Translations under genes and position numbers: made by a program
Part shown: one piece after another, positions 1 through 8,844 of the stretch
Layout of the letters: each line of letters opens with the position of its first letter
Numbering within the stretch: the stretch's first letter is position 1
Notes under the pieces: generated by a model
What the model saw: the letters and a program-made list of their open reading frames with translations, nothing else
Databases searched by the model: none
Told to the model about the DNA's origin: nothing
DNA from: Marinilabiliaceae bacterium JC040
Lineage (GTDB): Bacteria > Bacteroidota > Bacteroidia > Bacteroidales > Marinifilaceae
Assembly (NCBI GenBank): GCA_022496785.1
Contig: SNAP01000009.1
Span: 41,896 to 105,895 of the forward strand
DNA: 64,000 bases
Reading direction: 5' to 3'

Positions 1-798
1 TTTCTACATGCAAACAATTTAATAAAAGGCGGAGATCTTGAAAATGCTATAGTAATAGTAGATAGAGAGGTAACTCAAGACGAATTAGATAGATTAGCCG
101 ACTTATTCAATCACAATAAAGTAGAGGTAAAACAAGGAGTATTAAACAACCTTAAGTTATCTTTCGATAACGAGCCTGCGCGTCACAAACTACTAGATGT
201 GATAGGAGATTTAGCATTATGTGGTAAATTCTTTAGAGGTAGAGTAATAGCTACAAAACCTGGACATAAAGCTAATACAGCAACAGCAAAAATATTAAGA
301 AAAAAGATAAAGCAATACTTCAGTAAAGACAGAGCACCAAAAGTAAACTTAAATGCAGAGCCTTTGATGGATGTAAATAAAATTAAGACATTACTTCCAC
401 ACAGACCTCCATTTTTGCTTGTAGATAAAGTTCTTACAATGAACGAAACTTCAGTAATTGGTGTAAAGAATGTAACAATGAACGAACCATTCTTTGTCGG
501 TCACTTTCCTGAAGAACCTGTAATGCCTGGAGTACTTCAAGTAGAAGCAATGGCCCAATGTGGTGGATTATTAGTATTAAGTATGGTAGATGAGCCAGAA
601 AAATACTCTACATATTTCATGACTCAAGATAAGATTAAGTTTAGAAGAAAAGTAGTACCAGGGGACACATTAATCTTCAGATTAGACTTTTTAGGTCCAA
701 TTAGAAGAGGAATAGCACACATGAAAGGTCGTGCCTATGTAGGTGAAAATCTTGTTGCTGAAGCAGAATTTATGGCTCAAATAGCAAAAAATAAATAA
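1..798 (+). CDS. lpxC-fabZ: LpxC-FabZ fusion (UDP-acyl-GlcNAc deacetylase / 3-hydroxyacyl-ACP dehydratase), 3' part
   Basis: The frame is open from base 1, so the gene begins outside the window; 265 residues are visible. The first part is the end of LpxC, the zinc deacetylase that commits to lipid A synthesis: HKLLDVIGD (184-210) carries the metal-binding His and Asp, followed by the typical RGRVIATKPGHKANT. From about base 367 a complete FabZ hot-dog dehydratase follows (LPHRPPFLLVD; GHFPEEPVMPG with the catalytic His; VEAMAQ with the catalytic Glu). The fused arrangement is characteristic of Bacteroidota and couples lipid A and fatty acid synthesis. lpxA follows after 87 bases on the same strand. 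A start at 199 would fall inside the LpxC domain and is not real. Confidence 0.95.
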   Translation, partial: FLHANNLIKGGDLENAIVIVDREVTQDELDRLADLFNHNKVEVKQGVLNNLKLSFDNEPARHKLLDVIGDLALCGKFFRGRVIATKPGHKANTATAKILRKKIKQYFSKDRAPKVNLNAEPLMDVNKIKTLLPHRPPFLLVDKVLTMNETSVIGVKNVTMNEPFFVGHFPEEPVMPGVLQVEAMAQCGGLLVLSMVDEPEKYSTYFMTQDKIKFRRKVVPGDTLIFRLDFLGPIRRGIAHMKGRAYVGENLVAEAEFMAQIAKNK

Positions 799-885
799 AT
801 GTTTCTAAATTTGTCGAGATTTGCGATTAATGTGTAATAAAAAAATCTTCTTGAAATAGTAGAAGAAAATTATAAAAGAGATTAA

Positions 886-1665
886 ATGAAACAACCATTA
901 GCTTATGTTCATCCATCTGCAAAAATAGCAGACAATGTAGTGATTGAACCATTTGTTACGATAGATAAAAATGTAGTTATAGAAGAAGGTACTCACTTAT
1001 ACTCTAATGTAACAATTTTAGAAGGTGCTAGGATAGGTAAGAATTGTAAAATTTTTCCAGGAGCGGTAGTATCAGCAATACCTCAAGATTTAAAATTCAA
1101 GGGTGAAGATACTACATGTGTTATTGGAGACAATACAACACTAAGAGAATGTGTTACTGTAAATAGAGGTACTGCAGCAAAAGGTGTAACAAAAGTTGGA
1201 AGTAATTGTTTAATAATGGCATACGCTCATATTGCTCACGATAGTTGTGTAGGAGACAATTGTATAATTGGAAACGCAACACAAGTAGCAGGAGAGGTTG
1301 TTATAGATGATTGGGCTATACTTTCAGGACTTGTAGCAGTTCACCAATTTGTAAACATTGGTAAGCATGTAATGATATCAGGTGGATCTTTAGTAAGAAA
1401 AGATGTTCCTCCATACGTAAAAGCAGGAAGGGAACCACTTCAATATGTTGGAGTTAATTCTATTGGTCTTAGAAGAAGAGGATATTCAAACGAGCAGATA
1501 AGAGAAATCCAAGATGTATTTAGAATCTTATATCAACAAGGTTTAAATAACAATGAAGCTATCGAAAGAATAGAAGCAGAAATGGTTGCATCAAAAGAAA
1601 GAGATGAAATCATCTTATTTGTTAAGAATGCTAAGCGAGGAATAATGAAAGGATATTTTAGTTAA
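886..1665 (+). CDS. lpxA: UDP-N-acetylglucosamine O-acyltransferase LpxA
   Basis: A 259-residue cytoplasmic enzyme that transfers 3-hydroxyacyl from ACP to UDP-GlcNAc, the first step of lipid A synthesis. The N-terminal two thirds is a left-handed beta helix of hexapeptide repeats, beginning AYVHPSAKIADNVVIEPF. The catalytic His sits in AHIAHDSCVGDNCIIGN, and the LpxA-specific QFVNIGKHVMISGGS follows. The C-terminal helical domain (VGVNSIGLRRRGYS) is complete and the length is normal for the family. It lies 87 bases after lpxC-fabZ, the usual Bacteroidota order, and a strong terminator follows. Confidence 0.97.
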   Translation: MKQPLAYVHPSAKIADNVVIEPFVTIDKNVVIEEGTHLYSNVTILEGARIGKNCKIFPGAVVSAIPQDLKFKGEDTTCVIGDNTTLRECVTVNRGTAAKGVTKVGSNCLIMAYAHIAHDSCVGDNCIIGNATQVAGEVVIDDWAILSGLVAVHQFVNIGKHVMISGGSLVRKDVPPYVKAGREPLQYVGVNSIGLRRRGYSNEQIREIQDVFRILYQQGLNNNEAIERIEAEMVASKERDEIILFVKNAKRGIMKGYFS

Positions 1666-1688
1666 TATACTATCATAAATAATATAAG

Positions 1689-1725
1689 AAACTGTCTCTA
1701 AGTTAATTAGTAGGCAGTTTTTTTT
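1689..1725 (+). terminator. Rho-independent terminator after lpxA
   Basis: Nine-base stem AAACTGTCT (1689-1697) pairs with AGGCAGTTT (1712-1720), with one G-U pair, and runs into a T tract. It lies between convergent lpxA and coaE. Confidence 0.85.
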
Positions 1726-1768
1726 GTGCCAATTTATAAAAGTAGATTAATTATAAATACAGATTTAA

Positions 1769-2341
1769 TTACAAAGAATTAACAAATAAATCTATTTGAG
1801 ATAATAAAGAAGCGTCTTTGCTATTATCAATACAGAAGTCCGATTTACTAATTATATAATCTTGATTTAATTGATTCTTTAATCGTTCTTCAACCGATTC
1901 TTTAGAGCAATTTTCTCTTTTCATCACCCTATCAATTCTAGTATTATCATCAGCAAACACACATAAGACCTTTGAAAAATGTGATTCTAAATTCGCTTCA
2001 AACAAAATAGCACACTCAAAAAAAACAGTATTAGAAGTCTGTTTTAAACACCAATCATTAAAATCTTTAATAACAGCAGGATGAACAATTGAATTAATAG
2101 TTTTTAAACTATCCTTATCATTAAAAATAATACTAGCTAAAGCCTTTTTATTTAGTTTATTATTAGAGTAGATATCATTACCAAATACAGCTTTAATATC
2201 ATTAATAACCTGTTCATTATTATTCATAAGAAACTTAGCTCTATCGTCGGAATAATATACAGGGAATAAATAATTTTCAAGGATTTTACAAACAGTAGAT
2301 TTACCAGAGCCAATGCCTCCAGTAATAGCTATTTTATTCAT
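1769..2341 (-). CDS. coaE: Dephospho-CoA kinase CoaE
   Basis: Phosphorylates dephospho-CoA, the last step of coenzyme A synthesis. The protein opens MNKIAITGGIGSGKSTVC with the P-loop GGIGSGKS; YYSDDRAKFLM and VFFECAILFEA match the family, with the DD pair typical of CoaE. I chose the Met at 2341 (190 residues) because it puts the P-loop at residue 8 as usual; an upstream Met at 2383 adds 14 residues that lie wholly inside ybbR. With this start the gene overlaps the end of ybbR by 8 bases, which suggests translational coupling. It is the last gene of the DUF1573-yajC-ybbR-coaE operon. Confidence 0.93.
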   Translation of the reverse strand: MNKIAITGGIGSGKSTVCKILENYLFPVYYSDDRAKFLMNNNEQVINDIKAVFGNDIYSNNKLNKKALASIIFNDKDSLKTINSIVHPAVIKDFNDWCLKQTSNTVFFECAILFEANLESHFSKVLCVFADDNTRIDRVMKRENCSKESVEERLKNQLNQDYIISKSDFCIDNSKDASLLSQIDLFVNSL

Positions 2342-3335
2342 TTTTTTCGATAATATATTCAACATTCGAACTTGATAACTCAATATTTGAAACAGCTTCA
2401 GGGTAAGAGTCCAGATTAATTTTTAAGATATTAGTCAACGACGAGGTATTATTATAATCTACAGAGACTCTAAAAAGATTTGCATCGATATGCTTAAAAT
2501 CTTTAAAACCAACCTTATACTTAATCTTAACCTTACTAGGGAAAAGAACAAGTTTTTTATTCTCAGGAAGATTATCAACTGTAATTTTCACTTCTTTTTC
2601 TGAACTAATAAACTGATCAACAGGTATAGTAACAATAAGTCGTTTTCTACCATATCTAACACCTTTAATCTCTTCTAGTGAAATATTTCTTTTAACAGTT
2701 TTGTTAAGATTCTCAAAGCTAATTTCCTCGGTATTAATATGTTTCAGAGTATCAAGAATAACGCTAGCAGCATAAACATCTACAGAATCAGGAGCTGTAG
2801 TAATTTTGCCACATTGGTTAAATTGATTAGAATAAGTAACCTTTGTTTTAGCAACAATAGGCAATCTTTTTTTAATAATTTTAGAGAAATGCAAACCAAT
2901 AGTATCTGGGCTAACTCTAATAAGTTGTATATCCTTACTCAACTGTTTATTAATTCTATTTTTAATTTCATTAAGATGAATAATAGAATGGAAAACATTA
3001 TTATCGGAAACATTATCCTTAGAATATTTAGTCACATTAATAGTAATAGGTAGAAAAGCCGTAGTTATTTTATAACGCATTAGAGCAAAACCATAACCTT
3101 TCACTTCAAGTGATAATTTATTAGGTAGTTCATTAGTAACAACTTTATCCTTAGGAATATCCTCATAATTAACAGGATAACTAACAGTTGTTACATAATC
3201 TTTACTCAAGGCATTAAGAAACCAAAAGATAGTAGCAATACCAACAAAAATGGTAAAACGAATAATCTTCTTATTTCTAGAACTTTTTTCCTTTATACTA
3301 AAATTATGTATGTAATCTTTTATTCTTTTAATCAT
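2334..3335 (-). CDS. YbbR-like (CdaR-like) membrane-anchored protein
   Basis: A 333-residue protein with one N-terminal membrane segment (about residues 25-45, IIRFTIFVGIATIFWFLNAL) and repeated YbbR-type beta modules outside, for example YPVNYEDIPKDKVVTNELP and DSVDVYAASVILDTLKHINT. In Firmicutes YbbR/CdaR proteins regulate a diadenylate cyclase; in Bacteroidota the role is not settled and no cyclase gene is seen nearby. It sits between yajC (54 bases upstream) and coaE (8-base overlap), an order common in Bacteroidota. The N-terminal Lys/Arg-rich stretch before the membrane segment predicts a cytoplasmic N-terminus. Confidence 0.8.
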   Translation of the reverse strand: MIKRIKDYIHNFSIKEKSSRNKKIIRFTIFVGIATIFWFLNALSKDYVTTVSYPVNYEDIPKDKVVTNELPNKLSLEVKGYGFALMRYKITTAFLPITINVTKYSKDNVSDNNVFHSIIHLNEIKNRINKQLSKDIQLIRVSPDTIGLHFSKIIKKRLPIVAKTKVTYSNQFNQCGKITTAPDSVDVYAASVILDTLKHINTEEISFENLNKTVKRNISLEEIKGVRYGRKRLIVTIPVDQFISSEKEVKITVDNLPENKKLVLFPSKVKIKYKVGFKDFKHIDANLFRVSVDYNNTSSLTNILKINLDSYPEAVSNIELSSSNVEYIIEKNE

Positions 3336-3389
3336 ATCAAGTAAGAACTTTAGGTACAGCTTAAAAGTAGCCGTACCTATAGTGAATTT

Positions 3390-3701
3390 TTATTTTGCAA
3401 GATCAGTCATATCTTGAATAATAGCAGATTTTGCAACCTTCATTTTAGTACCATCTTCTACTTCAAGAATGATAGTAGTGTCTTTCATCTCAGCAATTTT
3501 ACCGTAGATACCACCGTTAGTAATCACTTTATCACCTTTTTTCAAAGCATCTCTAAATTTAGCGATAGCTTTTTGTTTTTTCATTTGTGGTCTAATGAAG
3601 AAGAAATAGAACACAACGAATATTCCACCTAAGAATATAATATTCCACATACCTCCATTAGGTTGTCCTGCAGCTAAAGCTATGAATAATGTTTTTGACA
3701 T
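3390..3701 (-). CDS. yajC: Preprotein translocase subunit YajC
   Basis: A 103-residue single-pass inner-membrane protein of the SecDF-YajC accessory complex. One hydrophobic segment (about residues 19-38, MWNIIFLGGIFVVFYFFFIR) is followed by the hallmark FIRPQMKKQKA and a short cytoplasmic domain with GDKVITNGGIYGKI and a C-terminal IIQDMTDLAK. Length is normal. It lies 24 bases downstream of the DUF1573 lipoprotein gene and upstream of ybbR, so probably in one operon. Confidence 0.93.
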   Translation of the reverse strand: MSKTLFIALAAGQPNGGMWNIIFLGGIFVVFYFFFIRPQMKKQKAIAKFRDALKKGDKVITNGGIYGKIAEMKDTTIILEVEDGTKMKVAKSAIIQDMTDLAK

Positions 3702-3725
3702 TTTTTTTCTATTTTATTATTAATA

Positions 3726-4154
3726 CTAATTTATTTCGGCCATAATAATCAATTCGAAGATCTTATTAGGTATATTAGCAAAGATACTAATAACTTTATA
3801 CTGTCTTCCATATCTACCTTCCGAATTGAATTCTACTTCAATTTTAATACTCTCTCCGGGAGGTACGGGTCTTGATTTCCATTTAGGAGTGGTACATCCA
3901 CAGCTAGCATCTATTTTGTTAATAACTAAAGTATTATCACCTGTATTTTTAATAAAAAAATTACATGCTAGAATATCTCCTTGAGAAATTTTCCCAAAAT
4001 CGTGAATATTCTTCTTACACTCAATTTTAGTTATTTTATTTGTTTTGCTTATAGAATTCTTATTCGAATTAGAGGCTTTATCAGAAGAAAAACCGCAGTT
4101 CCACAAAGAAAACGCTAAAACTAAGATATAAATAAAAAATCGTTTTTTTCCCAT
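3726..4154 (-). CDS. DUF1573 family lipoprotein
   Basis: A 142-residue protein with a lipoprotein-like signal (MGKKRFFIYILVLAFSLWNC, acceptor Cys20; the residues before Cys are unusual for a lipobox) and one DUF1573 immunoglobulin-like domain: HDFGKISQGD, FFIKNTGDNTLVI, DASCGCTTPKW and PVPPGESIKIEVEFNS. The DASCGCT motif is diagnostic. The function of DUF1573 is unknown; Bacteroidota encode many copies, often beside yajC. The longer frame back to 4397 is rejected because it runs antisense into pepD and puts the signal peptide in mid-protein. It heads the operon with yajC, ybbR and coaE. Confidence 0.85.
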   Translation of the reverse strand: MGKKRFFIYILVLAFSLWNCGFSSDKASNSNKNSISKTNKITKIECKKNIHDFGKISQGDILACNFFIKNTGDNTLVINKIDASCGCTTPKWKSRPVPPGESIKIEVEFNSEGRYGRQYKVISIFANIPNKIFELIIMAEIN

Positions 4155-4158
4155 GAAA

Positions 4159-4166
4159 CAAATATA
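4159..4166 (-). promoter_or_regulatory. -7 box ahead of the DUF1573 operon
   Basis: On the minus strand TATATTTG fits TAnnTTTG. It ends only 5 bases from the ATG at 4154, so if used the mRNA would be leaderless or nearly so. No -33 TTG is seen at the expected distance. Confidence 0.45.
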
Positions 4167-4208
4167 GCAGTTTTTTAATAGTATGGGATTATTTGTATTT
4201 AATTTCTT

Positions 4209-4216
4209 TATATTTG
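4209..4216 (+). promoter_or_regulatory. -7 box of the pepD promoter
   Basis: TATATTTG matches TAnnTTTG 41 bases before the pepD start. No clear TTG is seen at the normal spacing upstream. Confidence 0.55.
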
Positions 4217-4257
4217 TGGAGTATTGAAATTTTAAACAAAAGAAAAACATAATTGAT

Positions 4258-5712
4258 ATGGGTATTTTATCTAATTTAAAACCACAGGCAGTTTGGAATA
4301 TTTTTGAGGAAATATGCGAAGTGCCTAGACCATCTAAAAAAGAGGAAAAAATTATAGAATATTTACTTGCTTGGGGTAAGAAACACAATCTTGACACACA
4401 AAGAGACGAAGCAGGTAACGTATTAATTAAAAAGCCAGCAACACCTGGTAAAGAAAACGTGCCAACAGTAGTACTACAATCTCATATGGATATGGTATGT
4501 GAGAAAAACAACGGAACAGAGCACGATTTCGATAAAGATCCTATTATTCCAAGAATTGATGGAGAATGGGTAAAAGCTACAGGAACAACATTAGGAGCTG
4601 ATGACGGTATTGGAGTTGCAGCAGAATTAGCAATTCTAGAATCAACAGATATCGCTCACGGACCAATTGAATGTTTATTCACAATAGATGAAGAAACAGG
4701 ATTAACTGGAGCATTTGCATTACAACCAGGATTCATTTCAGGAGATATTTTACTAAATCTTGACTCAGAAGACGAGGGAGAAATTTTCATTGGTTGTGCA
4801 GGTGGTATCGACACAATAGCAACAACAACATACCAAAAAGAGGCAGTAACAGACGATTTATTTGCAGCTCGTATCGATGTAAAAGGTCTTCAAGGAGGTC
4901 ACTCAGGAGATGAGATTAACAAAGGTAGAGGAAACTCAAATAAGATTCTTAACAGATTCTTATGGGATTTCAACAAAAAATATGGTATTCGTTTAGCACA
5001 TTTTGATGGTGGTAACTTAAGAAATGCTATTCCTAGAGAAGCACATGCAATTGTATTAGTAGACAAAAAGCATAAAGAGCAACTAAGAGTAGAATTCAAC
5101 GTATATCTAGCAGAAATGGAAAAAGTTTGGGAAATTTCAGAACCAAATTTAGCAATGGAACTAGACAGCGTAGAAGCTCCAAAAGAAATGCTTATCAAAG
5201 CAGATTCAGATAGACTATTTGATGCTATTTACGGATGTTTCCACGGAGTGTTTGCAATGAGTTCAAAAATGCCAGGAATGGTAGAAACTTCAACAAACCT
5301 TGCATCAGTAAAATTCGAAGGAGAAGATAAGATAGTATTAGTAACAGCTCAACGTTCAGATGTAGATAGCGAGAAATACAATCTAGCACATATGGTAGAG
5401 AGTGTATTATCACTTGCAGGATTCACATGTGAGCATACAGATGGTTACCCAGGATGGGCTCCTAACCCAAAATCTAAAATATTAGATGTATCAGTTGAGT
5501 CATATAAAGCACTATTCAACCAAGATCCTATTGTACGTTCAATTCACGCAGGATTAGAGTGTGGTTTATTCTTAGAGAAATATCCAAATATGGATATGGT
5601 ATCTTTCGGACCAACATTAAGAGATGTTCATTCACCAGAAGAAAGAATTAATATCGAAACAGTAGATAAATTCTGGAAACACTTAGTAGATATCTTAGAA
5701 AGATTAGCATAA
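4258..5712 (+). CDS. pepD: Aminoacyl-histidine dipeptidase PepD (M20C)
   Basis: A 484-residue cytosolic metallopeptidase that cleaves X-His dipeptides. Zinc-site motifs are intact: LQSHMDMVCEK (metal His, catalytic Asp), GTTLGADDGIGVA (bridging Asp), FTIDEETGLTGA (catalytic and metal Glu), LLNLDSEDEGE, and the C-terminal IHAGLECGLF with the last metal ligands. The insert domain with GLQGGHSGDEI is the M20 dimerisation domain. Length is normal for bacterial PepD. It is a single gene between divergent DUF1573 and a terminator. Confidence 0.95.
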   Translation: MGILSNLKPQAVWNIFEEICEVPRPSKKEEKIIEYLLAWGKKHNLDTQRDEAGNVLIKKPATPGKENVPTVVLQSHMDMVCEKNNGTEHDFDKDPIIPRIDGEWVKATGTTLGADDGIGVAAELAILESTDIAHGPIECLFTIDEETGLTGAFALQPGFISGDILLNLDSEDEGEIFIGCAGGIDTIATTTYQKEAVTDDLFAARIDVKGLQGGHSGDEINKGRGNSNKILNRFLWDFNKKYGIRLAHFDGGNLRNAIPREAHAIVLVDKKHKEQLRVEFNVYLAEMEKVWEISEPNLAMELDSVEAPKEMLIKADSDRLFDAIYGCFHGVFAMSSKMPGMVETSTNLASVKFEGEDKIVLVTAQRSDVDSEKYNLAHMVESVLSLAGFTCEHTDGYPGWAPNPKSKILDVSVESYKALFNQDPIVRSIHAGLECGLFLEKYPNMDMVSFGPTLRDVHSPEERINIETVDKFWKHLVDILERLA

Positions 5713-5735
5713 TAAGTTAATTACATAAAATATAT

Positions 5736-5773
5736 AGAGCAATTCATCACAGATGGATTGTTCTATTTTTTTT
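5736..5773 (+). terminator. Terminator after pepD
   Basis: AGAGCAATTCATC (5736-5748) pairs with GATGGATTGTTCT (5752-5764) with G-U pairs, a 3-base loop, and then a T tract. The roughly 130 bases between this hairpin and the next promoter hold nothing I recognise. Confidence 0.8.
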
Positions 5774-5904
5774 CTAAGAGGAATAATACTTAGAATATTG
5801 TATATTATTGTAAAGTGGTGTAAATGTCCTTTAAAATGCACATTTATAGTCTAATTAATCTATTTTTTTAGAAAAATTTAATTCTAATACTAAATTAAAA
5901 ATCT

Positions 5905-5912
5905 TACTTTTG
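5905..5912 (+). promoter_or_regulatory. -7 box for the HD hydrolase gene
   Basis: TACTTTTG matches TAnnTTTG, 20 bases before the ATG at 5933. No good -33 element is seen. Confidence 0.5.
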
Positions 5913-5932
5913 TGAGCTATTAAAAAACATAT

Positions 5933-6706
5933 ATGAGTAGAATAGATAATATAAAAGAATGGTTTGAGTCGTATGTAGCGTCTTTTTGTAAAGAAGAAGC
6001 TGATTTTACGGCTAAAGTATTACTTAAAAAGAAACATACTCTATTAGTTCTAGAAAATATAATTAATCTAGCTAAAAGTATCGATCTAGACCAAGATAAT
6101 TCAGAATTAGCTGAATGTTGTGCAATATTGCACGATGTAGGTCGATTTGAGCAAGTGAAAAGATATAATAGCTTTTCGGACAGTAAGACAATAAATCATG
6201 CATTACTGGGAGTTGAGATTATTGAAGAATTGAATGTTCTAAAAGAATATTCTGAAGAAGAAAAAGCTTTAATACTATCGGCTATAGAGAAGCATAATAT
6301 GTTAGAGATACCTAAGATATCGAATGCAGACGAAGAGATATTAGTAAAGCTTCTTAGAGATGCCGATAAATTAGATATTTATAGAGTAGTAACATCATAC
6401 TACACAGAGCTTAAAAGGAATTCCAATCAAGGTATAGAGCTTGAATTACCAGATAAGCCAGCAATCACAAAGAAGATATATGATTCTTTAATGAAAGAGA
6501 AAGCTGTAAACTATAAATATTTAGAAACGCTAGCGGACTTTAAATTATTACAAATGTCGTGGGTATTTGATATAAATTTCAAGAAATCGTATAAGATAAT
6601 CTACGATAAAGATTATATAAATACAATCTATGAAACAATGTCTAAAACCGATGAGGTAATAGAAGTACATAGAAAAGTCAAAATTTTCTTAGAAAATAAT
6701 TTGTAA
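5933..6706 (+). CDS. HD-domain metal-dependent phosphohydrolase
   Basis: A 257-residue soluble protein with an HD domain. H-HD-D residues can be placed: an early His near residue 36 (KKKHTLLVLENI), the doublet in CAILHDVGRFEQ (about residues 64-73), EKHNMLEIP and LLRDADKLDIYRV with a late Asp. The domain hydrolyses phosphate esters, often of nucleotides, but the substrate cannot be read from sequence. It lacks signal or membrane segments. The YrdC-family gene follows after 48 bases without a visible terminator, so the two may share a transcript. Confidence 0.8.
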   Translation: MSRIDNIKEWFESYVASFCKEEADFTAKVLLKKKHTLLVLENIINLAKSIDLDQDNSELAECCAILHDVGRFEQVKRYNSFSDSKTINHALLGVEIIEELNVLKEYSEEEKALILSAIEKHNMLEIPKISNADEEILVKLLRDADKLDIYRVVTSYYTELKRNSNQGIELELPDKPAITKKIYDSLMKEKAVNYKYLETLADFKLLQMSWVFDINFKKSYKIIYDKDYINTIYETMSKTDEVIEVHRKVKIFLENNL

Positions 6707-6754
6707 AATGAAAAAAAATTCATACAATTTGTTGTAACATAAATACTTAAAACT

Positions 6755-7366
6755 ATGTATATCAAATTGTATGAAAAAGATACTTCAATTTCAGAGGTAA
6801 AGAAAATTGTTAGTATCATTGAAAACAATGGGATTGCAATAATCCCAACCGACTCGGTTTATGCCTTTGCATGCAGTCTAAACAGTCAGAAAGCAATGAC
6901 TAAGATAGCAAGGATAAAAGGTATAGACTCCAAAAGATCACAATTTTCCATAATTTGTGATAGTTTAAGAGACATATCGAAATATGCACGTTTCGACAAT
7001 TCAATATTCAAACTCTTAAAACGAAATCTTCCAGGAGCATTCACCTTCATATTAAATGGAAGTAACGAACTACCAAAACTATTTAATTACAAAAGGAAAA
7101 CCATAGGTATAAGAATTCCTAGTAACGAAATACCTATAAAAATAGTAGAAGAATTAGGTTGTCCATTAGTAGTAACATCATTAAAAGAGAGTGATGATAT
7201 AGCAGAATACCTAACCGATCCAGAATTAATATACGAAAGATACTGTAAGTTGGTAGATGTAATAGTAGATGGAGGATATGGAGATAATGTAGCATCAACA
7301 ATAGTAGATTGCACAGAAGGAGAGCACACAATATTGAGGCAAGGAAATAGCATTCTAGTAGAATAA
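6755..7366 (+). CDS. Sua5/YciO/YrdC-family protein (probable threonylcarbamoyl-AMP synthase)
   Basis: A 203-residue YrdC-fold protein. PTDSVYAFAC matches the family's nucleotide pocket, followed by IKGIDSKRSQFSI, LPGAFTFILNG, KTIGIRIPSNEIPIKIVEELGCPLVVTS and a closing STIVDCTEGEHTILRQGN. TsaC/Sua5 enzymes make threonylcarbamoyl-AMP for the t6A base of tRNA. The YciO subgroup is similar and its role is less clear; the segment KRSQFSIICDSL resembles YciO-type members, so TsaC activity is an inference. There is no C-terminal Sua5 domain. Confidence 0.78.
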   Translation: MYIKLYEKDTSISEVKKIVSIIENNGIAIIPTDSVYAFACSLNSQKAMTKIARIKGIDSKRSQFSIICDSLRDISKYARFDNSIFKLLKRNLPGAFTFILNGSNELPKLFNYKRKTIGIRIPSNEIPIKIVEELGCPLVVTSLKESDDIAEYLTDPELIYERYCKLVDVIVDGGYGDNVASTIVDCTEGEHTILRQGNSILVE

Positions 7367-7396
7367 AAATCTACTAGAACGCTAAAATATAATTGT

Positions 7397-8842
7397 TTAT
7401 TTTTTCCAGAAAGTCTTAGAGAAAAGAATAAGTACAGTAAACAATTCTAATCTTCCTAAAAGCATTAAGAACGACAAGAACCATTTAGCCCAGCTAGGGT
7501 AGTAAGCAAAATTCTCTGTAGGTCCGATATCCCCAAATCCTGGACCTATATTTCCTAGAGTAGTAGCAACACTACTAATAGAAGTCTCAAGATTATTTGA
7601 GCAAATCGACATAATAACAGTAGAGATAGCAAACACACCTATATAAAGAATTAAGAAAGCCATCACATTAACAACAATCTTAGAAGGGACTCTTCTCTTA
7701 TTATATTTGATATTAATAACAGCATTAGGGTGAATCATTCTTTTTATTTCGTGGTAGCTATTTTTAACTAAAAGAAGAATTCTAACCACTTTAAAACCAC
7801 CACCAGTAGAACCTGCACATCCTCCTATAAACATAAGAGAGAAGATAAGCATTTTAAGAAAATGCGACCATAGTTCATAATCTGCAGTAGCATAACCTGT
7901 AGTAGTAATAATAGAAGCCACAGTAAACACAGAATCTCTAATAGCCTTTTCAACAGCAGAACCTTCCCAGAACAATCCAATAGAAATAAGAGCAGAAACC
8001 ACTAAAACAATAGTCATATAAAACTTATACTCTTCATCTTTAAAAAGCTTTCTTGGTCTACCAGTAACAAGCATATAAGAAAGGCTGAAATTGGTACCAG
8101 CAATAAGCATAAACACAGTAATCACATATTGAATAAAGGCAGAATCGTAGAAAGCAATACTAGCTTGCTTAGTAGAATATCCTCCGGTAGCCATAGTAGT
8201 GAAAGAATGGTTAACAGCATCGAAAAGCGACATACCACCAATCCACAGAAGAACTGTTTCAAGGAAAGTAAAAGCAACATATAAGCCCCATAGTTTTTGT
8301 GCAGTAGCAGCAATACTAGGGGTAAGTTTATCTGGAGCAGGTCCAGGAACCTCAGCAATAAAAAGTTCTCTATTACCAATACCTATATTAGGAAGTACAG
8401 CAATAAACAAAACAATAATACCCATACCGCCTAACCATTGAGTAAGTGAGCGCCAGAAAAGAATACCGTGCGACATCTCCTCTATATTATTCAGTACACT
8501 AGATCCTGTGGTAGTAAATCCCGACATAGTTTCGAAAAAAGCATTAGAAATATCAGGTATTGAACCACTAAACAGATAAGGTAGACATCCAAAAATAGAA
8601 AAGATAATCCAAACAACACTAACAACAATATACCCTTCTCTTTTCTTTAATTCAGGTCTACAATTTCTTGAATAAAACAGCAATCCAGAAGCAACAGAGA
8701 AAGTTATTCCTGCAGTATAAAGGAAAGCCATATAATCATCTTCACGATAAATAAGACTAACAAAAAGAGTGATCACTAAGAAAAGGCACTCAATCATTAG
8801 AAGTTTCCCAAAGATTTTTGAAATAGTTTTTTTATTATACAT
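7397..8842 (-). CDS. trkH: Potassium uptake channel subunit TrkH
   Basis: A 481-residue inner-membrane ion-conducting subunit of the Trk potassium system. Four pore-loop filter motifs are visible in order: TTGSSVL, TMATGGYST, TTTGYAT and TLGNIGPGFG, each with the filter glycine, between paired hydrophobic segments. The N-terminus (MYNKKTISKIFGKLLMIECLFLV) leads directly into the first membrane span. It starts 2 bases after the end of trkA, which encodes its nucleotide-binding regulator, so the two are cotranscribed. Confidence 0.95.
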   Translation of the reverse strand: MYNKKTISKIFGKLLMIECLFLVITLFVSLIYREDDYMAFLYTAGITFSVASGLLFYSRNCRPELKKREGYIVVSVVWIIFSIFGCLPYLFSGSIPDISNAFFETMSGFTTTGSSVLNNIEEMSHGILFWRSLTQWLGGMGIIVLFIAVLPNIGIGNRELFIAEVPGPAPDKLTPSIAATAQKLWGLYVAFTFLETVLLWIGGMSLFDAVNHSFTTMATGGYSTKQASIAFYDSAFIQYVITVFMLIAGTNFSLSYMLVTGRPRKLFKDEEYKFYMTIVLVVSALISIGLFWEGSAVEKAIRDSVFTVASIITTTGYATADYELWSHFLKMLIFSLMFIGGCAGSTGGGFKVVRILLLVKNSYHEIKRMIHPNAVINIKYNKRRVPSKIVVNVMAFLILYIGVFAISTVIMSICSNNLETSISSVATTLGNIGPGFGDIGPTENFAYYPSWAKWFLSFLMLLGRLELFTVLILFSKTFWKK

Positions 8843-8844
8843 AT

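Noticed and set aside
4155..4397. N-terminal extension of the DUF1573 protein
   Set aside because: It is antisense to the start of pepD and would leave the signal peptide in the middle of the protein.
8199..8441. Open frame opposite trkH, and many similar frames opposite other genes
   Set aside because: These are shadows of real genes in AT-rich DNA, with no promoter box or family match.
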